This document shows, piece by piece, positions 12,796 through 24,400 of a stretch of DNA of 64,000 nt (the stretch's first letter is position 1; each line of letters opens with the position of its first letter). The DNA lies in the NCBI GenBank assembly GCA_016946835.1, contig JACVTC010000148.1, forward strand, positions 233,501 to 297,500, given 5' to 3'. Source of the DNA: Neocallimastix lanati (nom. inval.) (taxonomy: Eukaryota; Neocallimastigomycota; Neocallimastigomycetes; Neocallimastigales; Neocallimastigaceae). Both the position numbers and the translations under genes were made by a program. The notes beneath the pieces are model-generated. The model worked only from the letters and a program-made list of their open reading frames with translations. It searched no databases and had not been told where the DNA came from.

Positions 12796-13671
12796 ATTAA
12801 AAATTAAAAAAAAAAAAAAAAATAAAAGAAAAAGAAAAAGAAAAAGAAGAAAAATAATAATAATTTTTTATGTAATATAAATATATAAATACTATACACA
12901 AGAAAAAAAAAATTTAAAGTAAAATAAAATAAAAAAAAATTAAAAAAAAAAATAAAAAAAAATAAAAAAAAAAAAAATAATAATAGTAATAAGAAAAAGA
13001 ATAAATAATTACACTTTACTAAATTAATATGTATAGAATTATAATTTTATATTTATAAAAATTAGCGAATAATTAATAATTCACTAACAATATTTATTGT
13101 ATATTATTAAATTAAAAAAAAAAAAAGATAGATAAATTTTTACACATATAAAAATAAAAATAATAATAGAAATAAAATAAAAAATAAAAAATAAATAAAT
13201 AAAAATTAAAAATAAATAAAAATAAAGATTAAAAAAATAAAAATAAAAATTCAGTAATTTAAAATTAAATAAATACATATTATCTATTTTATAATACAAT
13301 TTAATTATTATTTGTTTAAATGAAATATAATAACATAATATTAAGTACTAAAGTAGTTTGAATTAAAAGGATATGACAATTAGTAATAATAAAATTTACT
13401 TTGAATCAATATTAATAAATAATGAATAATCTGAAATAAAACGATTAAATATGTGCTAACTATGTTGAAATAATTTTCTGGTAGGGACTTACTCGATCTT
13501 TCCATACTTTATATTAATAAGTTTGGAAATTTTACCTTCTTAGGGAATTAACTCTCAAATTAAAATTAATTTCTTAGTACCAGGAAATAAATCGTTGTCA
13601 TTGAAATATTTTTAAATTTATATTTATATAACTTATTCTGTAAAAGGAATTTTTTGAAAACTTAGAATCCT

Positions 13672-13706
<35 letters not shown>

Positions 13707-13895
13707 CGTATTTTTTTTAAGGATAATTTTGGTTAATAATATTTTAATTTAAAAATAATAATTCTAACTAATTTCTATATAATTATATATATATATATTT
13801 TTTTATTTCTATGGTTTATATTAATATATTTTATATATATATATATATTTTTTTTATTTTTTTATCTCCTCTATTTATATATTTATATATTTATT

Positions 13896-13949
<54 letters not shown>

Positions 13950-14034
13950 TTGTAATGGCCAATATCAGATTAGTATTGTATTGTTTTAAGTTTTATTCTT
14001 TATTTTCCTTCTCTTTTTTATTCCTTATTTTTTT

Positions 14035-14065
<31 letters not shown>

Positions 14066-14379
14066 GTGTCTCTTTTTTATTATATTATTTATTATTTAAA
14101 TCATATATTCTTTTTTTCTTCTTCTTTTCTTTTTACATAAATATGTTATATTCGTATATGTTTTTTTTCTTATTTCATGTTTCTTTTATTTATTTATTTA
14201 TTTATTTATATATTACAAAAAAATTTACGACATATTTAGTAAATATATATATATATATGTTTGGAGTGACAATATTTTCTTTTATAATTATAAAATATTT
14301 TCACTAAAACTGTGGTTCTTATTTTATTAAAGTATATACTAATAATTTATTAACATATCCATGAATCTTTACTATTAAT
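12796..14379. other. AT-rich spacer with long T tracts
   Basis: Nothing gene-like is supported. The stretch contains A/T homopolymers (T runs near 13677-13703 and 13900-13944), TTTAT repeats, and a slightly more complex patch at 13450-13660 that I could not translate into anything recognisable. Confidence 0.6.
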
Positions 14380-15050
14380 ATATAAATGATCTTCATCGTT
14401 CTGTTGAAGAGTTAACTGGAAATTTTACAAAAATTTTAACTAAAAAAAGAAATAATTCCAAGTCAAAGTCTAAAAAAATCTTAAGTACGTTGCTCTGAAG
14501 TTATTCATCATCTAATGTCAAAATGACTTTTTTTTTTTTTTTACATGTCATCTCTCAACACTAATTCTTTTTTTTTTTTTTTTTTTTTTTTTACAACTTT
14601 GTGAAAGTTGGAATATTAATGGCTGGAACTCGGGAAAAAAAAGGGAGGGTGTTCTTTATATAAATTCAATATTCAAACCAATATATGAGTTTGCCTCCAT
14701 GAAATCAATAATAGTAAATTTATTTTAAAGGAAAACTCTTCATCACCTGTACTTTCTGGTTACAATTCATTTTTTTTTTTTTTTTAAAGGAATAACAATA
14801 ATCTCCTTGGTATGAGAGTTCTATTTATTGGCTATTCACACATTGTTTTCGTATAATGAAGAACTATCAATTTATCATTATATTATATCAGTAAATTTTT
14901 TTTTTTGTTTAAGAATCAAAAATACTCAATTGGTTAGCATTTACTTCCATTAAAATAGATGACCTTATGGTCTTTTAAAAGCTTTCTCTGAATTTTATCA
15001 ATAGTCTCTGGTTGAGAAATCATATTAATAATAATTCAAATTAACAAATA
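14380..15050 (+). pseudogene. Relic of a LINE-type (non-LTR) retrotransposon, ORF1 end and AP-endonuclease
   Basis: Plus-strand translation in shifting frames gives NDLHRSVEELTGNF followed by a Lys/Ser-rich stretch. From about 14598 it gives SWNINGWNSG, resembling the 'W N..GW' opening of LINE apurinic-type endonucleases, then GVLYINSIFKPIYEFAS. Poly-T insertions near 14529, 14568 and 14770 and several stops break it. The endonuclease reading is an inference from this opening motif and its position after a basic ORF1-like segment. Confidence 0.45.
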
Positions 15051-15719
15051 TTAAATAATAAAAGAGTTAATTATCAAATTAAATAAAAAAAAAAAAAAAT
15101 AAAATATTTAAATTTTAATAATTTAATTTTATACTTTATTAGAAAAAAAAATTATATATAAAAAAAAAAAAAAAAAAAAAAAAAAACACTATCACTAATG
15201 GTTTTTTATTATTGATATTCATAGGAATCTCTTTTCAAATTTTAAATAATAATTTTTATTAAAGTTGTAAATTTTTTTTCAATAATATTAATACAATATA
15301 TATAATACATATAATATAATACTTTAACTCATATTGATTTTTATTATTATATTTTTTATGTATTAATTTCATCAATTCTAATTTATTTTAAAAATAATTA
15401 AGAATAGGTTTTATGTAATTATAATAAAGAAATATTCCAATAAATTTTTATAAGTTTTAAAATTTAATAACTATTATAATATTATGTTCAAATTATTTAA
15501 CTTTCTTAAAATGATTTGAATGAAGTATTATCAATAATCAATATTTAGTAAAAAAAAAAAAATTAAAAGTTTATTTCTTTTTCTTTATTTTAATATCAAT
15601 TGATAAATATATAAGAAATAATTTTTTTTTTAAAAAAAATTAAATATTAAGATAGATATTTTAAACGACTTTACTATTCTTCTAATTTAATAATGTATTA
15701 TATTATTTAGTAAATATTG
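15051..15719. other. AT-rich spacer
   Basis: No coding signal or recognisable element is seen. Homopolymers are at 15084-15099 and 15160-15186. Confidence 0.6.
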
Positions 15720-16096
15720 ATGAATTCTTTTAAGAGTTCAAGGCAATTTAAATTTGCTTCAGGTTCCCAAGATATTTCAGATAAGATAATGGATATCCTT
15801 CCATTTTGATAAAATATTGGATTTTTCCATAATGTTTTCTTTTATCTAAGATTTTTTATTTTTCAACTTCGTATTCTTCTTCATCATTAAACAATTATAG
15901 CTGATGGTCCTTGTTTTCTTTCAAAAAATGATCTTCGATGTATGGTTCAAATTCTCGAAACATGTCTGATTGGATGTATCCTATGGTTCATGGATAGTTC
16001 TAACTTAGAGGATACTGGTGAAAATTTTACTTAATCATTTTTTATTGAATCAAGTTTTCTGGGTTTTTAATTTTTTTTTTTTATTTCCATTATTTC

Positions 16097-16155
16097 AAGT
16101 ATGAATAAATAGTTCACTCATAATTTATTCATGAGTGAATTATTTATTCATACTT
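16097..16155. repeat. 25-bp inverted repeat with 9-base loop
   Basis: The left arm 16097-16121 pairs with 16131-16155 with one mismatch; the loop is aatttattc. It lies within the gypsy relic, between the chromodomain and the integrase. Confidence 0.85.
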
Positions 16156-17075
16156 TTATTACCTGATTTGAAATTAGGAGGCTCAACAATTTTTATTCTT
16201 TATAAGCTTGTTGTAAAAAAAAAAAAAAAAAAATTTCTTTTTAAGTGTTATTGTTAATTTTTGAAAAAAAGATCTTGAGTGAATTCGTCAGCTCGGAGAA
16301 CATCGGGCATCGGGTATTATTTGGAATGACAGAGGCACGTCTTGAATTGAATCCATAATTTGCATGAAAAAAAAAGGGGAAAAATTTTGTTGATTTTTGA
16401 AACTGCATTTATTGTAGCTAAATTCCGTAAGATATTAAAAAAAAAATTATGCTAGTCAGTGGCTTTAAAGTTAGTATAACGTCTTAAATATTTTTTTTTA
16501 GTAACGGAGTTCACCCTCTTCGTTAAACCAAGTAATCTGGTGGTGGAATGGAGATGTAGGGTTCATAGTAAGGTTAAGGGGAAGAGTAAATAGCGGTTCA
16601 AAAATTTTTTTTGAAGTAAGTTGAGTTCCACAATCAGAAATAATTTCAAAAGGCAAGTCCATGAAAAGCGAAAGATGTTAATCATAAAAGGCAGAAACAG
16701 TATCAGTAGCAGAAGGTACTTCAAGGGAAAGGAATAAAAAAAAGACCCATTTTAGTGAATCGGTTACGAACAACAAAAAATACAAATACAAGTAAAAACC
16801 ATTGGATTCCGGAAAATCAGTAATAAAATCCATTCAAAGAGAATCCAAAAGGTTTAGGAGGAATTTCAAGCTTATTGAGAAGACCATAAGATTTATGTCC
16901 GGAGTCTTTGAAACGAAAATGAGGTTCACAAGAACGAATATGGTTCTTTAAACATCAGAAAGAAGAGAAGAGATAGGGGTTAAGGGATTGTTTTTCTAAT
17001 ACCAAAAATGTTCAGGAGAAGGGATGTCATGGTAAATGTTTAATACGGAAGATCGGCATTTAGGAGGAACATAAA

Positions 17076-17077
<2 letters not shown>

Positions 17078-17116
<39 letters not shown>
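17078..17116. repeat. 39-base T tract in gypsy relic
   Basis: A homopolymer interrupting otherwise fairly complex integrase-derived sequence. It probably expanded after insertion. Confidence 0.85.
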
Positions 17117-17123
<7 letters not shown>

Positions 17124-18109
17124 TAGAAGAAAACTATTGCTAATAGAGAAGTTCTGGAGATTAGAAAAAGAATTAGGTTGCTCAGAGTTGAGAGTAGATT
17201 GTAAGTATCAGAGTAGAATTTATCATCTTTAGAAGCATTAAGAAGTTGATCCTTTAGGGTGGTAACCAGAGAAGTAATGACACAAAAGTTTTTTCAGGTC
17301 GGAAAATAAATAAAGGGTGTATCGCTTAGATGAGGAATCATTACTGCTAAAGGCGTAATCCGGTCGATGGGACAAAGCATCGGGTTTTACCATTAGCAGA
17401 ACCGGAACGATAAACAAAATTTTTTAAAAAAAAAAAAAAAAAAATAAATTCGGAAAGGAATAATGCCAAACGAACAAGTCTTTGAGTCATCTTTTCAGAT
17501 TTTTTTTTCAGATAAAGAAGGTAAACGATGATCTGAAAAAATAGTGAAAGGAATGAAAGTGCCCTTAAGGAGATGCCTGCTAATGTTCAAGAACGAAAAC
17601 GATAGTAAGAAGTTCTTTACTCTTATAAATAGTGTAGTTCTTTTCAGCAGAAGGTAAGGGATTTAGAAAAGAAAGTAACAGGATGAACTTTGTTATCTTT
17701 TGGGAATGTCTTTGTGAAAGGATGGCTCCAATAGCAAAAATTACTGCTATCACTTTCAACTATAAAAGAGAAGTTCACGATTTTGGATTAAGCAAGAACA
17801 GTAGCAGAAGAAAATTTTTGATTTGATATACATCAAAGGCCGATTGAACTTCAGATGAACCAGATTAATATTAACGTTCTTCTTTAATATATTGCTGAGA
17901 AGTTGAGTTAACTGAGCAATTCCTGGATTAAAACGACGAAATAATAATGGATAAAACCAAGTAAAGATTGAAGTTCCTTAACGTTGATTGGAGCAGGCCA
18001 TTGTGGAATGGAAGAAACCTTGTTATGATCCATGAAAATACCTTCAGAAGATGCTCTATGTCCAAGGAAGTCGAGATTGAGGAAACACAAAATTCACACT
18101 TTTACAACT

Positions 18110-18500
18110 TAGATAATCTCCCTCCCCCAATTATCTTTATATTGAAATACGTTTATATATCTTAAGTTTACAGGGAGTGCTCTGTTAATGATGCAAGCTT
18201 TTATACTGTCGTCAATATCGTGATCAATGCTTTCATATTCCTCTTATGATATTTTGTAAAGTGTCTATAAATATATTTATATCTTGGTCCTCATTTAAAT
18301 TTAAAATTATTTATCATGTCATTTAAAGAATTGTTTTCTTTTCTCCAAACTATTGGTGAGGGATTTCTCTAATGTGGTCCAAATTTGGTGAGTTGTCTTC
18401 CCTTGGCCTTCAACGATTCTTTTTGTTCTCTCACCTAAAGTGTTCAATAAGATCCGTTTTACTATTATGTCTTTCCCTATGTTTAATGGGTATATTCAAT
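18110..18500 (-). pseudogene. Copia-type gag relic
   Basis: Minus-strand translation with a few breaks gives RILLNTLGERTKRIVEGQGK, then HQIWTTLEKSL, a gap, then IINRALPVNLRYINVFQYKDNW. This order (helical start, 'IW..L', an 'LP...' helix, 'YKDNW') fits the UBN2-type Gag of Ty1/copia elements. It abuts the gypsy relic on the same strand, so two different dead elements appear joined. It is not closely similar to the gag of the intact element at 21179-27610. Confidence 0.5.
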
Positions 18501-19588
18501 TTAGTGCTGTACCAACAGTTATCATTATGAAAAGTAGTGATTATTTATAATTATTAATATGGTAAATATAATAATAAAAACTTAAGATGATAATATTTTT
18601 TTTCCTTATTTTTCCAATCTAATAATGAAAACCTGTTCAAACTATTAATAGAGTAGGCATTGTGAAAATAATTACTTTTTAAAATATAATGGAAAATAAT
18701 TTATTAATAATAATACATATGTGAAAATAACAATATTATATAATTAATCAATATTTAATGTATTAATAGAAGTATAAGAAAACAACTAACAAATAAAATT
18801 CTAGGTTATAACTAATATTGACATTACTATTTAAAAAATAATATAATAAAAAAATAAAGAAGTAACATCTTGAAAAAGGATAATATTGCGTCTACTAAAT
18901 TTTCCTCGAATTTGAAGAAGTTTACAAAGATTCGGTGTATGGCTTAAATATTTATTTTTGAATTCTTTTTAACCTATTTTTATGCTTTCTTTACTATCTT
19001 TTTTAAGAGCTAATCTAATGAACATCCAATTTTAATCCAATATAAATATTATATTTTCCTAAATTCTTACATTTGTAAATTGATTCATATAATTTATTAT
19101 ATGAGTAAAAAATATTAGTAAAGTCGTTGGAATCTCATATAGAAATTTATTTTTTAATAAGTTTGTACTTTAAATCTTTAACCCTTTGAAAGAAATAAAA
19201 TTTACTTGACATTCTAAATATCGCTTTTCAAATTTCTGTTAACGATGTAATGGAGATATCTTTAGAAATGGAAATTATAGTGTTGATGAACTTTTCAACA
19301 ATATAACCTGGCGAAAAGTTATTCATTACTAAATTCTTTATTTAGGAATATCACATTCATTGTGATCACATATTTTTCGTTTTAAGTTCAAGCCACTTCT
19401 ATCTATCTAACCTAACATATTATTTTGGTAACGAAAGTAATTTATCGGTTGTGGTTTTCTTGCAATAAAATAAGAGTGGTTTATGATGTTGAAACATAGT
19501 CAACAAAATAACCACTTTATATTTTATCCAACATACTTGAATTTACTAAAGCATTATCAACATCTGATGAATATCTATCTCTAGTCCA
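18501..19588. other. Spacer, possibly decayed transposon sequence
   Basis: The base composition is less extreme than in true spacers, suggesting old coding sequence, but no continuous or recognisable product was found on either strand. Confidence 0.4.
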
Positions 19589-19804
19589 TTAAATAGAGGA
19601 ATCTTTAATCGGGATGATGAACCAGTTTCCAAGGCTACTATCAATTATTTTGTCTTGTAAATCAGCGATATTCATGCTAAAGTCTCTCAAAAAAATAGAT
19701 GGATGATAAGTGTGATTCTGAAGCCATGTGAAAACTTCTGAAAGTGCATATCGGACTTGTAATGAGTGTTTCTTAGTGAGAATATAAAGATTTCTACAGA
19801 ACAT
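19589..19804 (-). pseudogene. Possible MULE-type transposase fragment
   Basis: A 71-codon open frame with varied composition: SEVFTWLQNHTYHPSIFLRDFSMN. The pattern 'F.W L........ F..DF' resembles the segment around the second catalytic Asp of Mutator-like transposases. Both flanks fall into stops and shifts. The assignment is tentative, resting on a single short motif; it could be another old coding fragment. Confidence 0.3.
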
Positions 19805-20903
19805 TTAGAGCGATTCCATAGATTATATGTTGTTAAAGAAACAAAATATAGGAATTATCATCAAAGACTACTTGACATAAGAAATTATAATCAGGATATT
19901 TATATCCTGATTATAATTTAACCTTAGCAACCTTAGGATACTTTGATCCATTTTTTTCTAGAAATAATTTTTTCATATTGAATTAACAAATTTCAAATTG
20001 ACAAAAATAAAAGTAGTATAAACTATAATATTAATAATAATATAATATAAAAGTTAATATATAATGCTAAAAAAAAAAAATTGTCAAGAAAAATTATAAA
20101 TAATTATAATAAAATATTTATATATATATTTTTTTTCTCTTTTTTTTTTTTTATTTTATTTCGTTAAATATTTGAGTAAGTTAAACGTCTCAGTATATTT
20201 TGTTATTTTGAATAGATTTTTTCTTTTTCGTTTAATAAGTTTTTAATTTATGTAATAATTACTGCTAAATAATCATATATATTAATAAAAATGTAAATTT
20301 AAATATATTATTAGCAGGGAAAAACTAAAAAAAGATTCACATCCATTAAATAAAATCTTAAACACAAGCTTTATAACGAATCAATCTCTTATATTTATAA
20401 TATACAATAACCACATATGTTTTAGCAATAATATAAAGAATTATAAATACAAAATAATGCTAAAGTAAAAAATATAATAGATTTATTATAATGATAATAT
20501 ATAGAAACTACATGTTACTATTAATTTTATAACTCCAATCTTAATTAGATATCCAGTTTAAAACAATATAAAATATTAAGTTTAATTTTCTAAAGTCCTA
20601 TATTTTAAAATTTTACTTTTCGTTAAGTCACTTAAAAAGAAAAAATATTAATTACCATCAGAGTTATAAAAATTATAATTAGTATGCCTGATATAGATCA
20701 TTCCTTTATTCCTAAGAAACCTTGAATAATGGTCTCCTCATTGGGATAATATTTTAATAGTAATGTAAAAAAAATAATGTTCAAAATAATAAGCATAAAT
20801 AGATAAATAGATTTTGAATAAAGTTCATGTGCAAAGAACCCCAACATATAAGATTTCCTTTTAAGGAATTCAGTATGAAATTTACTTTTTATTTTTTTAT
20901 TAT
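19805..20903. other. AT-rich spacer with a perfect hairpin
   Basis: No gene is supported. A perfect inverted repeat at 19882-19919 is listed separately. The remainder is A/T-rich with no recognisable element. Confidence 0.5.
19882..19919. repeat. Perfect 18-bp inverted repeat, 2-base loop
   Basis: Arm aaattataatcaggatat (19882-19899) and its exact complement at 19902-19919. Confidence 0.9.
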
Positions 20904-21133
20904 TGTTAGAATATGCGAAATGTATGAAAAATAAGTTTCAAATGTATTGAAATATATTGTAATATAAATAATGTATAAGCCACAATGTATTAATATAAAA
21001 GCATTTAATTTCGAATAATTAAGTGCTAGTAACTCTTTATCATAAATTATATTAATAAAATTGATATATAAACCCAAATTCATAATTCTTAATAATAATA
21101 ATTGAATTATTAGTATTATTATTATTTTTAACA
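20904..21133. repeat. Solo LTR, TGTT...AACA
   Basis: A 230-bp segment beginning TGTTAGAATATGCGAAATG and ending TTTTTAACA. It matches, with scattered changes, the segment at 55031-55215, which follows a purine-rich tract typical of a 3' LTR junction. The shared core includes caatgtattaatataaaa and gtaactctttatcataaa. It differs from the LTR of the neighbouring copia element. No second copy or internal region is present here. A target duplication is not evident. Confidence 0.65.
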
Positions 21134-21178
21134 ATCAAGATTATTATATATTAATTATATAATAATAATAATTATTAT

Positions 21179-21419
21179 TGTTTAATATTTATTTATTAAT
21201 AATTAGATATATAACGCAAGTGTTATATAAATGGTTAACAAAGATTTAAAGTACAGATAAAATTACATGTTTTTATATTTAATTGTGGCTTGTTCTAGAT
21301 ACATACTAATTTATATTTTAATTTGTAATTACAATATATTTAATATAATTTAATTTAATATTTTATTAAACTTAAGCTAGACTATAACTTTATATTAATA
21401 AAATTAACATACGTTAACA
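21179..21419 (-). repeat. 3' LTR of copia element
   Basis: 241 bp, starting TGTTTAATATTTATT and ending ACGTTAACA as read on the plus strand. It matches 27370-27610 without a difference I can find. Confidence 0.95.
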
Positions 21420-24400
21420 CTCCCCCTCAAATTAGATTTTTTAATATTAAAAATCTTATTTGCAAATATACTCATTTTTGTACCATTAACATCTTTAGTG
21501 AGAGCGTCAGCTAACATTTCTTTTGTATCTTTGTATTCTAATTTTACTTTCCTTTTTACTATATTATCTCTATTAAAATGAAATCTAATATCTATGTGTT
21601 TTAACTTTGTATTGATTTCACCATTTTCAATAGTTATTTTACTTGCTAAATTATCTGTGAAAATGGTAATTGTTTTATTATAATTTATTAATTCTTTTAA
21701 AATATTTCTGATCCATAGAATTTTTTTAATATTTTCGGATGTGCTAATGTATTCTGCTTCTGCTGTAGACGTAGCTACACATGTTTGTTTTTTAGAAATC
21801 CAGCATATGGGACTGTTTCCCATAAGTATTATTCCACCAGACGTAGATTTCCTGTCATTTAGATCACCTCCAAAATCGGCATCAGTGTATGCTATTATTT
21901 CCCCTTGTCCATCATATACAATTTTATAATCTTTAGTACTATTTATATATCTGAAAATATTTGTTATTTTATTCCAGTCTGATATTGTGGGTTTTTCTGA
22001 TTTTCTGGCAGCCTTGTTCACGGAGAATGCGATATCTGGCCTTGTGCATTTTGATAGATATATTAAGGAACCTATAGCACTCTTGTAGATTGTTTTATTG
22101 AAAGGTTTATTATTTTCAGAGATAGTGTTGTCTCCTGTGCATGGTGTTTTTCTTTTTCTCATTTCTTTTATATTAAATTTGTCTAATATATTATTTATAA
22201 AACTATTTTGTGATATAATATATTTATTCTTTTGTTTTTCAATTTTTATGCCAAGTATGAATTCGGCTGGTCCACAATTTGATATTTTAAATTTTTCTTT
22301 AATTTTTGTAATTATATTTTGTATTTCTTTGTCTTCACCAGTTATGATCATATCGTCTACATATAAACCTATGATGCATTTGGTTTTATTATTCTTTGAA
22401 TATTTAAATATACACTTTTCAGATTTTATTTGTTTAAATCCATTTTTATTTAAAAATTTTGTAATCGTTTGGTTCCATTGCCTACCGGATTGTTTTAATC
22501 CGTATAGTGCTTTATTGAGTTTCCAGAATCCCCGCCCAAAGTTAGTATCACCTAGTGGAATAGTAGTGTAAATATCAGTATCTAATGGAGCGTTGAGATA
22601 CGCAGCTTTAATATCTAATTGGTAGATATTCCAATTAAACTTAGCTGCTAAAGCGATAATAAGCTTTAATCCATCAATGTTTAAGGTAGGAGAATAAGTA
22701 AGTTCATAATCAATACCTCTACGTTGTTTAAAACCTCTAGCAACTAGGCGAGCTTTAAATCTAACAATATTATTATTAGAGTCTTTTTTGGTAGCAAAAA
22801 CCCATTTTGTCGAAATAAGATTTTTGTTTTTAGGAATGTAATTAACGATGGACATAACATTATTATTGTATAAATTATTAAGTTCATCTTGTATAGCTTT
22901 ATACCAGTAATTTTTATTAGGACAATTAATAGCTTCATTAAAACTATTAGGTGTATCAGAGTAAATTGTAAAAACCATTTTTTCATTATTGGAAACATCA
23001 TATTTAGGCCGAGAGATATCATTAGTAATATTAAAGAAAGTTTCAGGACTTAAAGGACGTTTGAGTACGGACTGATTGTTAATCCCTGTCATATTATCAG
23101 TCATATTTACATCTTGGTCAGAAATAATGGAAATAATATTATTATTAATGTAATTAGTATCAGAACCTAAATCATGGTTAATAGAATAAGAATCCTGGGG
23201 AGTTTTATCGCCAATAGGAATAACATCATTTTCATCTAAATTTGAACAATTATAATTGTTAATTGATAGATTATCATCAACAACATTATCTAGTAAATTT
23301 TCATTAGTAGCAATAATATTATTATTAAAATTGTCATCTTTAATATTTTTAGTGACAGAATCTTCATTATTTAAAGATTTATTAAGGGAAAGTTTAAATG
23401 TTTTATCAAAAGTATCATTTGTTACAGATGTATTGATTTTATTATTATCATTAATTATATTTTTATTATTGACATTTTGAAAAAAAATTTTATTAATAAA
23501 TTTTTGATTAATTTTTGAAAAATTTTTAAGTTTCATAGATTTATTACTGTTATCATTAATTTTATGTAACTTATTATCTTTATTAATAAATGTTGTAGAT
23601 TCACGTGATGTATTAAAAGATTTTAATTTAGTGGAATTATTATTCATAATATTATTATTCTTCGTCATTATTGGGTCTGAATTTAAATTATAAGATTTAA
23701 TTATTTTACCATTATCCAATGGTTGTAAATTAAAATTTTCTTCATTTTTTGAATAATTTTTATTATTAAAATTTTTTTCATTTTTAAATTTAGAAATATC
23801 AATATTTTCTTTAAGCGTTTTTACAGGAGTACTGGCAGGGGAATTTTCGGTTGGCTTGGAATCATTTATATTTGAGTTAACAGTATTAATCAGAGTCGGT
23901 AAAACGATATCATTTTTACAGGATTTTTTACTATATTCCTTATGGGTAATTGAAGGATTTTCAGCATCTTTTCCTTTTTCTGCCCAATTATGTTTATTTT
24001 TATAAGAATAACTGCATTCACCTTTTTCAATGTAAGAATTATTTACCACGTTTTTTAATGAATGATTCAAATTATTTTTATTGTTTACATGGATATTGGT
24101 AAATATAAAATCATTATTATTATTATTTAAGGAATTGTTATTGACCTTTTGAAGTATATTTTGGTTTTCTAGTACTGTGTTAGTATTTTGTTTATTATAA
24201 TTTTTATTTAAACGAACTATATTATTGTTACTATGTTTTACATTAGTTGAAATTTCATTATTTACTTCAGAAATTACATTTGAATTAATATTATTTTTTG
24301 CGTATAAATTATTTTGTTCTAAAGTAATATTGTGTTTATTGTTATGTGTGTTATTTGTTTTATTAAAATCCAATAGTTTATTTGTTTTTGTGTCCTTTTC

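Larger units (their letters stand above)
15720..18100 (-). mobile_element. Ty3/gypsy chromovirus relic (RT/RNase H, integrase, chromodomain)
   Basis: Read on the minus strand from high to low coordinates. At 18090-17908: FLGHRASSEGIFMD then VKELQSLLGFIHYY, the junction after the reverse-transcriptase palm in Ty3/gypsy pol. Broken RNase H-like sequence follows. At about 16730-16610: MDLPFEIISDCGTQLTS, the second-Asp block of the integrase core. At about 15900-15720: EEEYEVEK, then KRKHYGKIQYFIKMEGYPLS, a chromodomain with its aromatic cage region. A 39-base T run (17078-17116) and many stops and shifts show it is dead. No LTR pair was identified. Confidence 0.8.

Noticed and set aside
13811-14140. 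109-codon Phe/Ile-rich frame
   Set aside because: Made of T homopolymers and TA repeats; no complex sequence is present.
20889-21134. 81-codon hydrophobic frame on the minus strand
   Set aside because: It lies almost wholly inside the solo LTR and has no counterpart intact in the second LTR copy.
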